DNA of 64,000 nt from Pseudohoeflea suaedae (GCF_004354915.1 NZ_SMSI01000001.1:2038497-2102496), one strand, 5' to 3'. Positions 1 through 9,038 are shown, counted from the first letter of the stretch. Program-made: numbers and translations. Notes: a model not told the origin generated them from the letters alone.

Positions 1-87
1 GAAATCCCGGCTCTTCTGCTGGACGATCTTTTCGTTGTCCTCGATCCGGATGTCGCCGAGGTCCGCGCGCAGGGCTTCAATACTCAT
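1..87 (-). CDS. FAD-binding oxidoreductase, N-terminus only
   Basis: Only the first 29 codons are in the window and the gene runs off the left edge. The start ATG lies three bases after the stop of the CodA-like deaminase, so it is the last visible gene of that operon. The N-terminus (MSIEALRADLGDIRIEDNEK) resembles, from memory, FAD-linked oxidases that sit beside NMT1-type importers in alphaproteobacteria. No cofactor motif is visible in this fragment, so the family assignment is weak; that a coding sequence starts here is much better supported by its spacing and codon use. Confidence 0.5.
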   Translation of the reverse strand, partial: MSIEALRADLGDIRIEDNEKIVQQKSRDF

Positions 88-90
88 TGC

Positions 91-1404
91 TCATCCTTCC
101 ATCAGGTCATCGAGTTCGCTGTAATGCGGCGGCTTGGCGGAGATCGGTTTTCCGTTCCGGATCACGATGCGGTTGGTTTCCGGGCGGGAGAGAAGCTCGG
201 TGAAGCGGCGGCCCTCGAAGAGGATGAAGTCGGCCGAACCGCGATTCTTGAGGAGACCGCGCTCGGTCAGCCCCATCGCGCGGGCTGCGTTGCGCCCCAC
301 GGTGGCAGGCCAGTCGCCGACCGGATGATCGAAATGGAGAATGCGCGTTGCCTCGCGATACACTTCCAGCATGTCGAGATCGCCATAGGCGAAGAACGGA
401 TCGCGGGTATTGTCCGAGGCGACAGCGACATTGATGCCGCGCGCGGCCATTTCATGAAGCAGCGTCACGCCCCGCCAGCGCGGCGTCGTCTGGTTGGTAC
501 GCCGGTCCTGCAGGTACATGTTGCACATGGGCAGGGAAACGATGGAAAGCCCGGCCCGAGCGACCAGATCGAGCGTTTCGAGAACCTCCGTATCCGGCTG
601 CCTCGCCAGCGAACAGCAATGGCCGACGAGAATGCGGTTCGCGAAACCGTGGCGCAGAGCAGCCCGCGCGATCCGCTCGAGCGACACGGCAGCCACGTCG
701 TCGGTCTCGTCGGCATGGAAATCGAGCTCGAGGTTGAGCTTCATCGCCGTCTCGAACACCCGGTCGAGGAGTTCGTCGAGATCGGGCACCATGTAGGTGA
801 CGGCGCCGAGAACGCCGCCATGGCTGGCCACCGTCCTGGCGAGCGAGGCGAAGGCGTCCGCGTCGCGCACCGCGTCGATGCCGACGAGCGATGCCGCCTG
901 CAGGTTGACCTTGCCCTTCCACCTGGCGCGCATCTCGGAAAAGACCGGCCAGGAGATGCTCTCCTGCGGTGCGATCGAATCGAGATGGGTCCGGATCGAG
1001 GATGTGCCGTGGGCATAGGCGCAGCGGATGCCGAACTCCATCCGGCGTGCGACGTCCTCCGCCGACCAGCGCGCGATCCGGTCCTCGCCGACCGAGCCCA
1101 GCGCGCCGGCGAACGTGCCGTCCGGATTGGGCTTGCGCGGCCAGATGTGGCCCTTGTCGAGATGGGTGTGGCAATCGACGAAAGTCGGCAGCACGATGCC
1201 GCCATTGCCGTTGATCGTGTCCGGCACCGGCGGTCCGCCGCCCGGCTCGATCCTGGTGAACCGGCCGTCGTCGACCGTCAGCCTGGCTTGCGCCAGTCCG
1301 TCCTCGTCGAAGGACAGTCCGGCCACCGAAGTGGTGCTGCCATGGACGCGGATATTGTCGAGGATGAAATGGCCGGTATCCGGCAGCGTCACAGGCTTGT
1401 GCAT
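91..1404 (-). CDS. Cytosine deaminase-like amidohydrolase
   Basis: 437 aa, close to CodA length. It is a metal-dependent amidohydrolase of the cytosine deaminase type. The beta-strand-1 metal motif DCHTHLDKGH lies at about residues 77-86 (H79, H81), a HADETDD segment follows near residue 233, and a late SDNTRDPF carries the aspartate typical of this family. Deamination of an N-heterocycle in the cytoplasm is expected; cytosine, isocytosine or a thiamine-derived pyrimidine are all possible. It directly follows the permease, whose stop codon begins one base past this ATG, and shares an operon with an NMT1/THI5-like importer, which points to imported pyrimidine-like substrates. Substrate is inferred from context only. 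Confidence 0.85.
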   Translation of the reverse strand: MHKPVTLPDTGHFILDNIRVHGSTTSVAGLSFDEDGLAQARLTVDDGRFTRIEPGGGPPVPDTINGNGGIVLPTFVDCHTHLDKGHIWPRKPNPDGTFAGALGSVGEDRIARWSAEDVARRMEFGIRCAYAHGTSSIRTHLDSIAPQESISWPVFSEMRARWKGKVNLQAASLVGIDAVRDADAFASLARTVASHGGVLGAVTYMVPDLDELLDRVFETAMKLNLELDFHADETDDVAAVSLERIARAALRHGFANRILVGHCCSLARQPDTEVLETLDLVARAGLSIVSLPMCNMYLQDRRTNQTTPRWRGVTLLHEMAARGINVAVASDNTRDPFFAYGDLDMLEVYREATRILHFDHPVGDWPATVGRNAARAMGLTERGLLKNRGSADFILFEGRRFTELLSRPETNRIVIRNGKPISAKPPHYSELDDLMEG

Positions 1405-2280
1405 TTATCGTTCCCGCTCGATGGCGCTTTCGTGCCAGCGCCTGAGGATCAGGTGGCTGATTGCGGACAGGGTGATGAAGATCAGGATGCCCGTCAGCGA
1501 TATGAGCAGGAGTGCCGCAAAGAGCCGCGGGATCTTGAGCCTGTATCCGGCCTCGATGATTCGCGAGGCGAGACCCGACTCCTGACCCGCCGCGCCGGCC
1601 ACGAATTCGGCAACGACCGCGCCGATCAGCGCCAGCCCGCCGGCGATTTTCAGTCCGCCGAGGAAATAGGGCATGGAAGCCGGAAGCCGCAAATGCCACA
1701 GCGTCTGCCAGCGGCTTGCGCCGTTGAGCTTGAAATAGTCGAGCAGGTTTCGATCCACCGAATTCAGGCCCAGCGTCGTATTGGACAGGATCGGGAAGAA
1801 GGCGACGATCCAGGCGCAGAGCAGCAGCTTGGCCGTCTGGTTGTCGACATAGATGTTGATCAGCGGGAAGATAGCAACGATCGGCGTGACCTGCAGAATG
1901 ATCGCGAATGGAAAAAGCGACATTTCCACCCAGCGCGATTGCGCGAAGAGGACCGCGAGGCCGACACCACCGGTCACCGCCAGAAGAAGCGAGAGAAAGG
2001 TGATCTTCAGGGTGACGAGAAGGGCGGGCAGAAGGATCGCCGCATCGGCCCAGAGCGTGGTGAGGACAAGCCAGGGGCGCGGCAGGATGTAGGGCGGGAT
2101 CTCGTTCCAGACGCAGATGCGATCCCACAGGATCAATGCCGCGCCCATGATCAGGAGCGGCATCAGCCACCTGCCGATCCTCTCGCGCTGGCGCGCGCGC
2201 AGCCGGGCCTGTTCCTCGGCGTCCATGCCACGTTCGGCCGCCGGCTTCTCGGCGGCTACTGCCAGATCATTGGACGCCAA
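1405..2280 (-). CDS. ABC transporter permease (SsuC/TauC/ThiX-type)
   Basis: Inner-membrane permease of the BPD_transp_1 family, about six hydrophobic segments, with the EAA-type cytoplasmic loop around the ASRWQTLWHLRLPASMPY segment. I chose the TTG start at 2280 (291 aa). It overlaps the end of the upstream ATPase gene by 14 bases and is preceded by GGAGAGGA at good spacing. A longer frame to 2388 would run deep inside the ATPase gene and adds a charged, unconserved extension. An internal ATG 18 codons in is an alternative. It partners the ATPase and binding protein upstream; the operon order is binding protein, ATPase, permease, deaminase, oxidoreductase. Confidence 0.85.
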   Translation of the reverse strand: MASNDLAVAAEKPAAERGMDAEEQARLRARQRERIGRWLMPLLIMGAALILWDRICVWNEIPPYILPRPWLVLTTLWADAAILLPALLVTLKITFLSLLLAVTGGVGLAVLFAQSRWVEMSLFPFAIILQVTPIVAIFPLINIYVDNQTAKLLLCAWIVAFFPILSNTTLGLNSVDRNLLDYFKLNGASRWQTLWHLRLPASMPYFLGGLKIAGGLALIGAVVAEFVAGAAGQESGLASRIIEAGYRLKIPRLFAALLLISLTGILIFITLSAISHLILRRWHESAIERER

Positions 2281-3052
2281 CGGACATATCCTCTCCCATC
2301 GCCGCGCCGAGCGTAGCGGAGACCTCGCGGCAGATCTCGGCATAGTGAGGCGAGGTGCGGTACATGTCGTCGCGCGGATAGGGCGCATCGACCGTCATCT
2401 CGCGAAAGATCCGCCCCGGCCGGGCAGCCATCACCGCGATGCGGTTGGACAGGAACACGCTCTCGAAGACAGAATGGGTGACGAATATCGCGGTAAAGCC
2501 GCGATCGCGCCAGAGATCGAGCAAGTCGGCATTGAGGCGGAAGCGGGTGATCTCGTCAAGCGCCGCGAATGGTTCGTCCATCAGCAGCATCTTGGGACGT
2601 GTGACCAGCGCTCGCGCGATCGACACCCGCATCTTCATGCCGCCGGATAGCTCGCGGGGCACGGCTTTCTCGAACCCCGTCAGATGGACCCGTTCGAGCG
2701 CATCGGCAATTTCACCGGCCGCCTCCTGGCGGGAGACGCCACGCAGCCTCAGCGGCATCCAGACATTGTCGTGGACGCTTGCCCAGGGCAGCAGTGTCGG
2801 TTCCTGGAAGACGAACCCGATATCGCCGCGTTGAATTTCGCCACCCTGCCAGTCGAGCTGGCCGGAGGTTGGTGCAGACAGCCCGGCGATGATGCGAAGC
2901 GCCGTCGATTTGCCGCAGCCGGAGGGGCCGAGAAGGCTGAGAAAATCACCCTGGCATATGGCGAGATTGACGTCGTCGAGCGCGGCGACGCCCGAGGCGA
3001 AACGCTTGCCGATATGGCGCAGGGCGAGCTGGGTGAGGGCAGATGCTGTCAT
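2267..3052 (-). CDS. ABC transporter ATP-binding protein (NMT1-type importer)
   Basis: 261 aa, one complete ABC ATPase: Walker A GPSGCGKST, Q-loop in FQEPTLLPW, signature LSGGMKMRVSIARAL, Walker B LLMDEPFAALDE and H-loop VTHSVFE. This is the SsuB/TauB/ThiZ branch that energises importers of sulfonates, nitrate and pyrimidines. I placed the start at the ATG giving MTASALTQLALRHIG. The frame is open to 3115, but that extension would overlap the stop of the upstream gene and is low-complexity. It lies 60 bases after the binding-protein gene and its end overlaps the permease start. Confidence 0.9.
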   Translation of the reverse strand: MTASALTQLALRHIGKRFASGVAALDDVNLAICQGDFLSLLGPSGCGKSTALRIIAGLSAPTSGQLDWQGGEIQRGDIGFVFQEPTLLPWASVHDNVWMPLRLRGVSRQEAAGEIADALERVHLTGFEKAVPRELSGGMKMRVSIARALVTRPKMLLMDEPFAALDEITRFRLNADLLDLWRDRGFTAIFVTHSVFESVFLSNRIAVMAARPGRIFREMTVDAPYPRDDMYRTSPHYAEICREVSATLGAAMGEDMSVGVQ

Positions 3053-3111
3053 GTCTTGCGGCCTTGCGGCGGGAGGCCCGGCAAAGCCCGGACCTCGCCG
3101 ACATCGGTCCC

Positions 3112-4113
3112 TCATTTCTTCAGATCCAGCCCCACCTTCTGGTTCACGAAGTCGAGCGTGTAGGTGGACTTGATGTCTAGGCCGTCCTCGACGACGCCGG
3201 CTTTCACCATCTTGTCGTAAAAGCTCTGCATCCGCGCGTCGGTCATGGCGCCGATCCCAATGGTCTCCGTGTCGCCGGAATCGACGATGCCGTATTCCTT
3301 CATCTTGTCGATGGAAAAGGCGATCTGATCATCCGACATGTCGGGATTGTCTTTCTGGATCAGCGCATTGGCCGCCGAATTGTCGCCATAGAGATAGCTG
3401 TACCAACCCTTGATCGAGCCTTCGACGAAGCATTTGACCACCTCCGGCTTCTCCTCGATCGTTGCCGCCATGGCTTCGATGGTGGTCGAATAGGTATCGA
3501 ACCCGTAATCGGCGATCAGGAACAGTTTGGGCGAAAAGCCGCCTTCCTGTTCGACCGCGTAGGGCTCCGACGTGATGTAGCCCTGTTGCACGGACTTCTT
3601 GTCGGCAATGAAGGGAGCCGGATTGAAGGTGTAGGGCACGCGCTTGGAGGCATCGAATCCGAATTCGGTGATCATCCACTGGAAGTAGCTTTGGAAACCC
3701 TGGTCGCCGAGAATGTAGGTGTCGGCGTCCTTGAGCGATTCCCAGCTTTCGAAGCCCTGGTCGGGATGGGTCATCAACACCTGCGGCTCTTTCTGGAACG
3801 ACGCCGCGACGACCTTGACCGGAATGTTCTCCGCGGCTGCCGAGAAGGCTTCGAGCATGTTGCCGCCCATGTTGAAGTCGATCTTGCCGGCCAGGAGCAG
3901 GGCGCGGTTATTGACCTGCGGGCCGCCGGGCAGGATCGTGACCTCGAGGCCGCAGGCCTCGTAGGTGCCGTCGGCGACCGACTGGTAGAAGCCGCCATGT
4001 TCCGGTTGCGCCAGCCAGTTGGTGCCGAACGAGACCTTTTCGAGAGCCAGTGTCTGGCCCGCGGTTCCGGAAAGAAGAAGAACAGTAAGAAGGCTGCGAG
4101 AAAGAGCTGTCAT
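3112..4113 (-). CDS. NMT1/THI5-like ABC substrate-binding protein
   Basis: 333 aa periplasmic binding protein with a clear Sec signal peptide (residues 1-23, cleavage near TLA-LEK). The mature start FGTNWLAQPEHGGFY matches the NMT1/THI5-like family, whose characterised members bind hydroxymethylpyrimidine or formylaminopyrimidine (ThiY), riboflavin or related heterocycles. It is the first gene of the importer / CodA-like / FAD oxidoreductase operon and diverges from the RidA gene. Together with the deaminase this favours a pyrimidine-like ligand. I found no thiamine-pyrophosphate riboswitch upstream, so a thiamine role is open. Confidence 0.85.
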   Translation of the reverse strand: MTALSRSLLTVLLLSGTAGQTLALEKVSFGTNWLAQPEHGGFYQSVADGTYEACGLEVTILPGGPQVNNRALLLAGKIDFNMGGNMLEAFSAAAENIPVKVVAASFQKEPQVLMTHPDQGFESWESLKDADTYILGDQGFQSYFQWMITEFGFDASKRVPYTFNPAPFIADKKSVQQGYITSEPYAVEQEGGFSPKLFLIADYGFDTYSTTIEAMAATIEEKPEVVKCFVEGSIKGWYSYLYGDNSAANALIQKDNPDMSDDQIAFSIDKMKEYGIVDSGDTETIGIGAMTDARMQSFYDKMVKAGVVEDGLDIKSTYTLDFVNQKVGLDLKK

Positions 4114-4391
4114 GACACCATCCTTGGCTTACGCGACGACCTTCATGGCGCCGCTTCTCCATGCCGCTACGGAGCAAGCTTCATGCCAGAAGCCGGGGCC
4201 GTGCCACCCGGGAGGCTCCGGGTTTCGTTCCGCACGACGGTGGCGATTTCTGCTGCGTGTTGCTTAATTCGTGGTCAGTGCTCCCGTTCTGACCATTGCA
4301 TCTTGACCCATTTGCCGGGCCTTTGGAATAGATGTCGGAAGCGGTGCAGCCGACCGCCCGCAACGATCGCCGGGAGGCAGGGGAAGACTGG

Positions 4392-4784
4392 ATGAAATAT
4401 CACACGCCGGAGACGATCCGCCCGCCATTCGCGCGCTACAGCCATGCCGTCGAGGTGCCGCCGGGATGTCGGCTCATGGTGTGCTCCGGTCAGCTGGGGC
4501 TTACCAGGGATGATCATATTCCGGAGGATGCGGGCGCGCAGGCGGAACTGTGCTTTGCCGCCGTGAAGGAGATTCTCGCTTCGGCGGGCATGGATTTCTC
4601 CCATATCGTGCGCATCAATGCCTATGTTACCGACCGCACCTGGCTGAAACCCTATATGGCCGTGCGCGACAGGCTGTTCGGCGATCCGCCTCCGGCCTCC
4701 ACACTCATGATCGTCTCGGGATTTGCCAACGAGGCCTTCAAGGTGGAAATAGAGGTGCTGGCCGCCGCACCCGCATTGGAATGA
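4392..4784 (+). CDS. RidA family (YjgF/YER057c/UK114) protein
   Basis: 130 aa from the ATG giving MKYHTPETIRPPFARYSHAV, which has GGGGAAG eight bases upstream. An earlier ATG at 4332 would add 20 unconserved residues. RidA proteins hydrolyse reactive enamine/imine intermediates; here the usual core is visible (SGQLGLT, AELCFAAVKEILASAG, VRINAYVTD, PPASTLMIVSGFAN, VEIEVLAAA). It starts a short plus-strand unit with the creatininase, divergent from the NMT1-type operon, which suggests that it handles an unstable intermediate of the same pathway. The arginine of canonical RidA (R105) is not obvious, so this may be one of the Rid1-7 subfamilies rather than RidA proper. Confidence 0.85.
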   Translation: MKYHTPETIRPPFARYSHAVEVPPGCRLMVCSGQLGLTRDDHIPEDAGAQAELCFAAVKEILASAGMDFSHIVRINAYVTDRTWLKPYMAVRDRLFGDPPPASTLMIVSGFANEAFKVEIEVLAAAPALE

Positions 4785-4821
4785 GGGCGCGTGACCGGCG
4801 CGCTTGAAGGAAAGAGACCAT

Positions 4822-5616
4822 ATGACGAGAAAGATCTGGTGGGGCGACTTCACCGCTCCCGAATTCACCGACATCGATGCCAATGCGACCATCGCCGTGC
4901 TGCCGATCGCGGCGATCGAGCAGCATGGGCCGCATCTGCCGGTTTCCACCGATAGCTCGATCATGGAAGGCATGATCGATACCGTCATTCCGCTCGTGCC
5001 GGACGATCTCGACCTGCGCATCCTGCCGATCCAGCAGGTCGGCAAATCCAACGAGCACCTCCACGCGCCGGGCACGCTGTCCATTCCCGCCACCACGCTG
5101 ATCGACCACTGGGTCGAACTCGGGCATTCCGTCGCCCGCGCAGGCATCCGCAAGATCATCATCATCACCTCCCACGGCGGCAACGAGGAGGTCATGGGCA
5201 TCGTCTCGCGTGAACTGCGCGTCCGCGCCCGGATGATGTCGGTCAAGACGAGCTGGATGCGCTTCGGACTGCCCGAAGGCATGTATTCCGATGAGGAACG
5301 CCGCTACGGTATCCATGGCGGCGACGTCGAAACATCGCTGATGCGCCATTTCCGCCCCGAACTGGTTGACATGACGAGGGCGGAAAATTTCGTCTCCGCC
5401 GTCAAGCGCGCGGAAGGCGAGTTCGATCTCCTCAAGCACACCGGCACCCACGCCTTCGCCTGGATGGCCAACGACCTGCATCCATCGGGTACCGTTGGCG
5501 AGGCGGCCGAGGCGACGGCGGAGAAGGGCAGGGCGACCGCAGAGCACCAGGCAAAGGGCTTTGTCGAACTCGCCAGGGAACTGCGCCGGGCCGATCTGGA
5601 TGCGTGGCTGGCGTAG
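4822..5616 (+). CDS. Creatininase family metal-dependent amidohydrolase
   Basis: 264 aa. Creatininase-family enzymes open cyclic amides or formamides with a binuclear metal centre. Visible ligand motifs are EQHGPHLP (E33, H35), D44, SHGGNEE (H118, E122) and HGGDVETS. Members include creatinine amidohydrolase and the FAPy formamide hydrolase ArfB, so the substrate cannot be called from sequence. The start was set at the ATG with AAGGAAAGAG just upstream; a TTG six codons earlier lies on that ribosome site. It follows the RidA gene by 37 bases, likely co-transcribed, and sits opposite the pyrimidine-type importer. Confidence 0.85.
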   Translation: MTRKIWWGDFTAPEFTDIDANATIAVLPIAAIEQHGPHLPVSTDSSIMEGMIDTVIPLVPDDLDLRILPIQQVGKSNEHLHAPGTLSIPATTLIDHWVELGHSVARAGIRKIIIITSHGGNEEVMGIVSRELRVRARMMSVKTSWMRFGLPEGMYSDEERRYGIHGGDVETSLMRHFRPELVDMTRAENFVSAVKRAEGEFDLLKHTGTHAFAWMANDLHPSGTVGEAAEATAEKGRATAEHQAKGFVELARELRRADLDAWLA

Positions 5617-5933
5617 GCCGGCGCGCAGCCACCGGCCACATCGCAAGCAATCGGCCGAGGCTTGGGACGCAGCCTCTTGTCCGTCTTCCTTACACCGGCA
5701 TCTTGTCGCCGAGGTGAGGAGACGAGCTCATCATCGCCGGCCCGCTGCGGCTCGTCGAGCCGTAGGCGTGGCACCTCAAACTTGCATTGCTAATAAAACA
5801 TGAGTATCAGGCTCATGAATAATGCGGCGTGACGGCCCGAGAGCGAATGTGCCAACTCTCGAAACCGGCGATCGGTCCGATATCGGGCTCCGCCGGACAG
5901 TCGCGGCCGAAATGGCTCCGATGAGGTATCTCG
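5617..5933. other. Intergenic region, creatininase to araC
   Basis: About 317 bases without a convincing gene. A 15-bp inverted repeat lies at 5748-5762 (CGGCTCG-T-CGAGCCG), possibly the 3' end of the creatininase transcript, but no T run follows it. The AT-richer part near 5780-5830 contains the IRO-like palindrome annotated separately and is the likely promoter region for the AraC gene. Confidence 0.5.
5801..5815. promoter_or_regulatory. Candidate IRO box (TGA-N9-TCA) upstream of araC-type gene
   Basis: Reads TGAGTATCAGGCTCA, an exact TGA-N9-TCA match, and is the core of a longer inverted repeat CATGAG-N7-CTCATG (5799-5817) in an AT-rich stretch. TGA-N9-TCA is the iron-responsive operator described for RirA in rhizobia. 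It lies about 120 bases upstream of the AraC regulator start, next to siderophore uptake genes. A short motif like this can occur by chance. Confidence 0.45.
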
Positions 5934-6830
5934 ATGAGTTACCAGCACAATATGTTCACCGAGATGGAAGGCATCCGCGCCGTCGGTCCGGCACGCTGGC
6001 GCGCCTTTGACGGCGGTATCGGCGTCTTCTGGAACGCCATGGGCGAGAACGGCGCTCACGCGTATTATCTGTCTCCCGATCCGCGCATCGTGATCTTCTT
6101 CGACCGCGTTTCGGGATATATCCGCATGGCAAACGAGCCCGATGCCATCGGCAGCAGGGATCGCCCGATGACGCGGGCGGTATACGTGCCTGCGGGGGTG
6201 CCGCTCTGGACCCGGTTCACCGCTGCGCGGCGATTCTCCCACCTCGATCTCCATATCCATCCCGACCGCCTGCTGCGCTACATGACGCCGTCCCTGGGGC
6301 GCTCGGCGGCTATGGCGGTGTTGCGCCGGCCGGTGGAAATCGAGGATCTGGGGACGATCGAAACGCTGGCCAATCTGGTCGTCGACGATCTGTCCGAGGG
6401 CGGACGGCATACCGTCTATGTTGAAAGCCTCGTCGGCGCGATCGCCGCAGCTCTTCTCGATCTCCCCGAATGCCGGGAGACCCAAAAGCCGGGCGGACGG
6501 CTGACGCAGGCTCAGCTGAACAAGCTCTTTTGCCGCTTCGACGGGGTCACCGACAAACGCCTCCCGGTCTCGGAAATGGCTTCCATCGTCGGCCTTTCGG
6601 AAAGCTGGTTCACGACTGTCTTCAGGCAGACGACCGGCAAGACGCCGCTGCAGTGGCAACTCGCCCGCAGGATCGAGGCAGCGCAGCGGTTGCTGCATGA
6701 CAGCAATCTCAGCCTTGCGGAGATCGCGGCGCAGCTCGGATTCTCCGATCAGGCGCATCTGACGAAAGCCTTCCGTCAGGTTTCCGGCAATACGCCCGCC
6801 GCTTGGCGCCGCGCCAGACGTCCGGAGTGA
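5934..6830 (+). CDS. AraC family transcriptional regulator of siderophore locus
   Basis: 298 aa. The C-terminal 95 residues hold the two helix-turn-helix units of AraC proteins: LPVSEMASIVGLSESWFTTV followed by a second one around LSLAEIAAQLGFSDQAHLTK and the AFRQVSGNTPAAWRR signature. The N-terminal 190 residues are a probable ligand-sensing domain without strong motifs. AraC regulators beside TonB-dependent receptors (for example RhrA or PchR types) usually activate siderophore genes when the ferric siderophore is present. It is convergent with the receptor gene, 51 bases apart, and has an IRO-like site upstream. The start ATG has GAGG nine bases upstream. Confidence 0.88.
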   Translation: MSYQHNMFTEMEGIRAVGPARWRAFDGGIGVFWNAMGENGAHAYYLSPDPRIVIFFDRVSGYIRMANEPDAIGSRDRPMTRAVYVPAGVPLWTRFTAARRFSHLDLHIHPDRLLRYMTPSLGRSAAMAVLRRPVEIEDLGTIETLANLVVDDLSEGGRHTVYVESLVGAIAAALLDLPECRETQKPGGRLTQAQLNKLFCRFDGVTDKRLPVSEMASIVGLSESWFTTVFRQTTGKTPLQWQLARRIEAAQRLLHDSNLSLAEIAAQLGFSDQAHLTKAFRQVSGNTPAAWRRARRPE

Positions 6831-6845
6831 AGCTGTGCGGCCCCA

Positions 6846-6862
6846 TCCGCCCGGCGGGCGGA
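6846..6862. terminator. Hairpin between convergent araC and receptor genes
   Basis: Perfect 7-bp inverted repeat TCCGCCC-GGC-GGGCGGA in the 51-base gap between the convergent genes. It could act on both transcripts, but there is no T tract on either side, so its function as an intrinsic terminator is uncertain. Confidence 0.35.
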
Positions 6863-6881
6863 CAGGGCCTGTCATCGCATT

Positions 6882-9038
6882 CTACCAGCTCTGGCGAAGC
6901 GTCGCGTAGATCGCCCGTCCCGGATTGTAGTAGAGCGCGCCGCCGTCATTATTGGCGACGTGCTTCTCGTCGAACAGGTTGGTGGCGTTGACCTGGAAGG
7001 ACGTGTTTTCACTGAACGCGTAGGTGAAGGCGGCATCGAAGACCACGGCATCCTCCGACTTCCGGGTATTCGCATTGTCGAAATAGTAGGAACCGATATA
7101 GCGCGCGCCCAGACCGAAGGTCATGTCGCCACGCTTGCCGTCACCCTCGAACGTGTATGTTCCCCAGATCGACGCCAGATGTTCGGGTACCTGGGCGAAC
7201 CGGTTGCCGTCATAGCTGCCGCCCGGCTCCTCGATGCTGGAATCGATGTAGGAATACGCCGCGATGACGTCGATATTGGCTGTCACTTCAGCCTTTCCCT
7301 CGACATCGAAGCCGCGATGCCGGATCTTGTCGACAGTGGCCGGCAGATAGGTCGGGGCTTCATAGGTGGTGATGTTCTCCATCGTCAGGTCGTAGACGGA
7401 GGCGGTGATCAGGCCCGGGAAGGCTGTGGGCTGATATTTCACCCCGATCTCGTACTGGGTGCCGGTCGTGGGCTCGGTGCCGGTTCCCGGAGGCGCCACG
7501 GATTCCGCGTAGCTCACATAGGTGGCAAGCTCGTCGGTGAGCTTGTAGCTCAGTCCGAACCGTGTCGTGAACTCGCTGTAGTCGCCGCTTTCCGTGGTCT
7601 TCGCGATGACGTCGGTCTCGCTCAGGTCGAGCCAGTCATTGCGTAGCCCGACAGTTGCCGTCAGCCGGTCGAAGAAGGTCAGATCCTGTTGCAGATAGAT
7701 CGCCCTGGTCTCCTGGTCGTTCTCGGTGACCGTGCGGTTCGATAGCGCCCCGAGCGGCCCGGAATGGACCGGATTTGTCCAGTCGATCCCCGGCGCCGTT
7801 CCATCCCAGACAGCCGGATACTCGGAGCCCGTGTCCCCGTAGGCGTCGATCTTGTTGTACTCGACGCCCACGAGCGTGCGGCTCTCCACCGTATCGAAAT
7901 GGGTTTCGTAGAGCAGATTTGCATCGATGACGAATTGTTCGTCCGTGCCCTCGTTCTGGAAGAAGATGCGGTCCGCTTCGGTGTCCGACGGGTCGTTGGC
8001 GCCCTGGGCGTCGTAGATATAGGCGTAGCCGAACCCGCCCTTGTTGCGGCTGTGCCGGGCGGTGGAGTTGAAGCTCAGACCGTTCTCGAAATCATGGTCG
8101 ACCAGCAGCGTAAAGGTGTTGCGGTCGGTGTCGAGATAGTTGAAGCCGGGTTCGCCGAAAAAGCGGTCGCGTTCGAAATCCGTTCCCAGCGGATGGCCGC
8201 CGCCGCTCGGCGTTCCGTCCTTGTCGAGGTGGTCGAAGACGATGGAGACCGAGGTCTGGTCGGTGGGCCGCCATGTCAGGCCGCCCATGATGAAGTTCTC
8301 GTCGTCCTGGGAATAGTCATATTCCGCGTCCGAGCGCTGAAGCTTGCCGGTGAGCCGGTAGGAGAGTGTGCCATCCTCGATGAGATCGTCGCCGAAATCG
8401 AACCCCACTTCCTTGTGGTCGAACGAGCCGCCGGTCACATAGGCTTCGCCGAAGCGACCCTCCTTCGGCGTCTTCGTGACGTAGTTCACCGCTCCGCCCG
8501 GATCTGACACGCCGAAACCGGTGGAACTGGCGCCCTTGAGCACTTCCACCCGTTCGAAGGCATAGGGTTCTTCCAGCACACCGCCCCAGCTGCGACCGAG
8601 CACGAGACCGTCGCGATAGGTGAAGGGACTGAAGCCGCGGATCTTGAAATAGTCGAAACGGTCGTCGGAACCGTAGTAATCCGTCACCACGCCTGCCGTG
8701 TACTGGACGACTTTCTCGATCGTGTCGGCGCCGCGTTCGGCGATTTCCCGCGAGGTCACCACGGAGACCGACGCCGGCGTCTCGAGGATTTCGGCGGGCA
8801 TCTTGCCTGCGCCGGTCGATTCCGTCGCCACGATGGTCCGGGAATCGCCCGTAAGGCCGGCGCCTTCGACAGCGATGGTGTCGAGCATGGTGGTTTCGCC
8901 CGTACCCGATGCCTGCTGCGCGAGTGCCGGCGCGGCGATGACCAACCCGAGAGCCGTACACCCGGTCAGAATGAAGTTGTGATGCGCGAGATGCGACTTG
9001 CGCCGACTTTCCCCGTACGACGTATTGTTCCTGCTCAA
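6882..9038 (-). CDS. TonB-dependent siderophore receptor
   Basis: 718 aa outer-membrane receptor. The N-terminus has a long signal peptide (cleavage near ALA-QQA at about residue 41), a TonB-box-like DTIAVEGAG, then a plug domain (ILETPASVSVVTSREIAERG, RGFSPFTYRDGL, GVSDPGGAVNYVTKTP), and a beta-barrel ending in the terminal aromatic SW needed for outer-membrane insertion. The plug is typical of the FhuA/FoxA/FcuA class that takes up hydroxamate-type ferric siderophores; the ligand is not determined. It diverges from the periplasmic and inner-membrane importer genes, completing the path across both membranes. The gap between them holds IRO-like sites. Confidence 0.93.
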   Translation of the reverse strand: MSRNNTSYGESRRKSHLAHHNFILTGCTALGLVIAAPALAQQASGTGETTMLDTIAVEGAGLTGDSRTIVATESTGAGKMPAEILETPASVSVVTSREIAERGADTIEKVVQYTAGVVTDYYGSDDRFDYFKIRGFSPFTYRDGLVLGRSWGGVLEEPYAFERVEVLKGASSTGFGVSDPGGAVNYVTKTPKEGRFGEAYVTGGSFDHKEVGFDFGDDLIEDGTLSYRLTGKLQRSDAEYDYSQDDENFIMGGLTWRPTDQTSVSIVFDHLDKDGTPSGGGHPLGTDFERDRFFGEPGFNYLDTDRNTFTLLVDHDFENGLSFNSTARHSRNKGGFGYAYIYDAQGANDPSDTEADRIFFQNEGTDEQFVIDANLLYETHFDTVESRTLVGVEYNKIDAYGDTGSEYPAVWDGTAPGIDWTNPVHSGPLGALSNRTVTENDQETRAIYLQQDLTFFDRLTATVGLRNDWLDLSETDVIAKTTESGDYSEFTTRFGLSYKLTDELATYVSYAESVAPPGTGTEPTTGTQYEIGVKYQPTAFPGLITASVYDLTMENITTYEAPTYLPATVDKIRHRGFDVEGKAEVTANIDVIAAYSYIDSSIEEPGGSYDGNRFAQVPEHLASIWGTYTFEGDGKRGDMTFGLGARYIGSYYFDNANTRKSEDAVVFDAAFTYAFSENTSFQVNATNLFDEKHVANNDGGALYYNPGRAIYATLRQSW

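Noticed and set aside
124..2316. 730-codon plus-strand open frame
   Set aside because: Antisense to the deaminase and permease genes; no start context or domain.
4114..4391. Possible thiamine-pyrophosphate riboswitch before the NMT1-type operon
   Set aside because: I looked for the conserved CUGAGA and GAACCUGAUC-like elements on both strands and found none.
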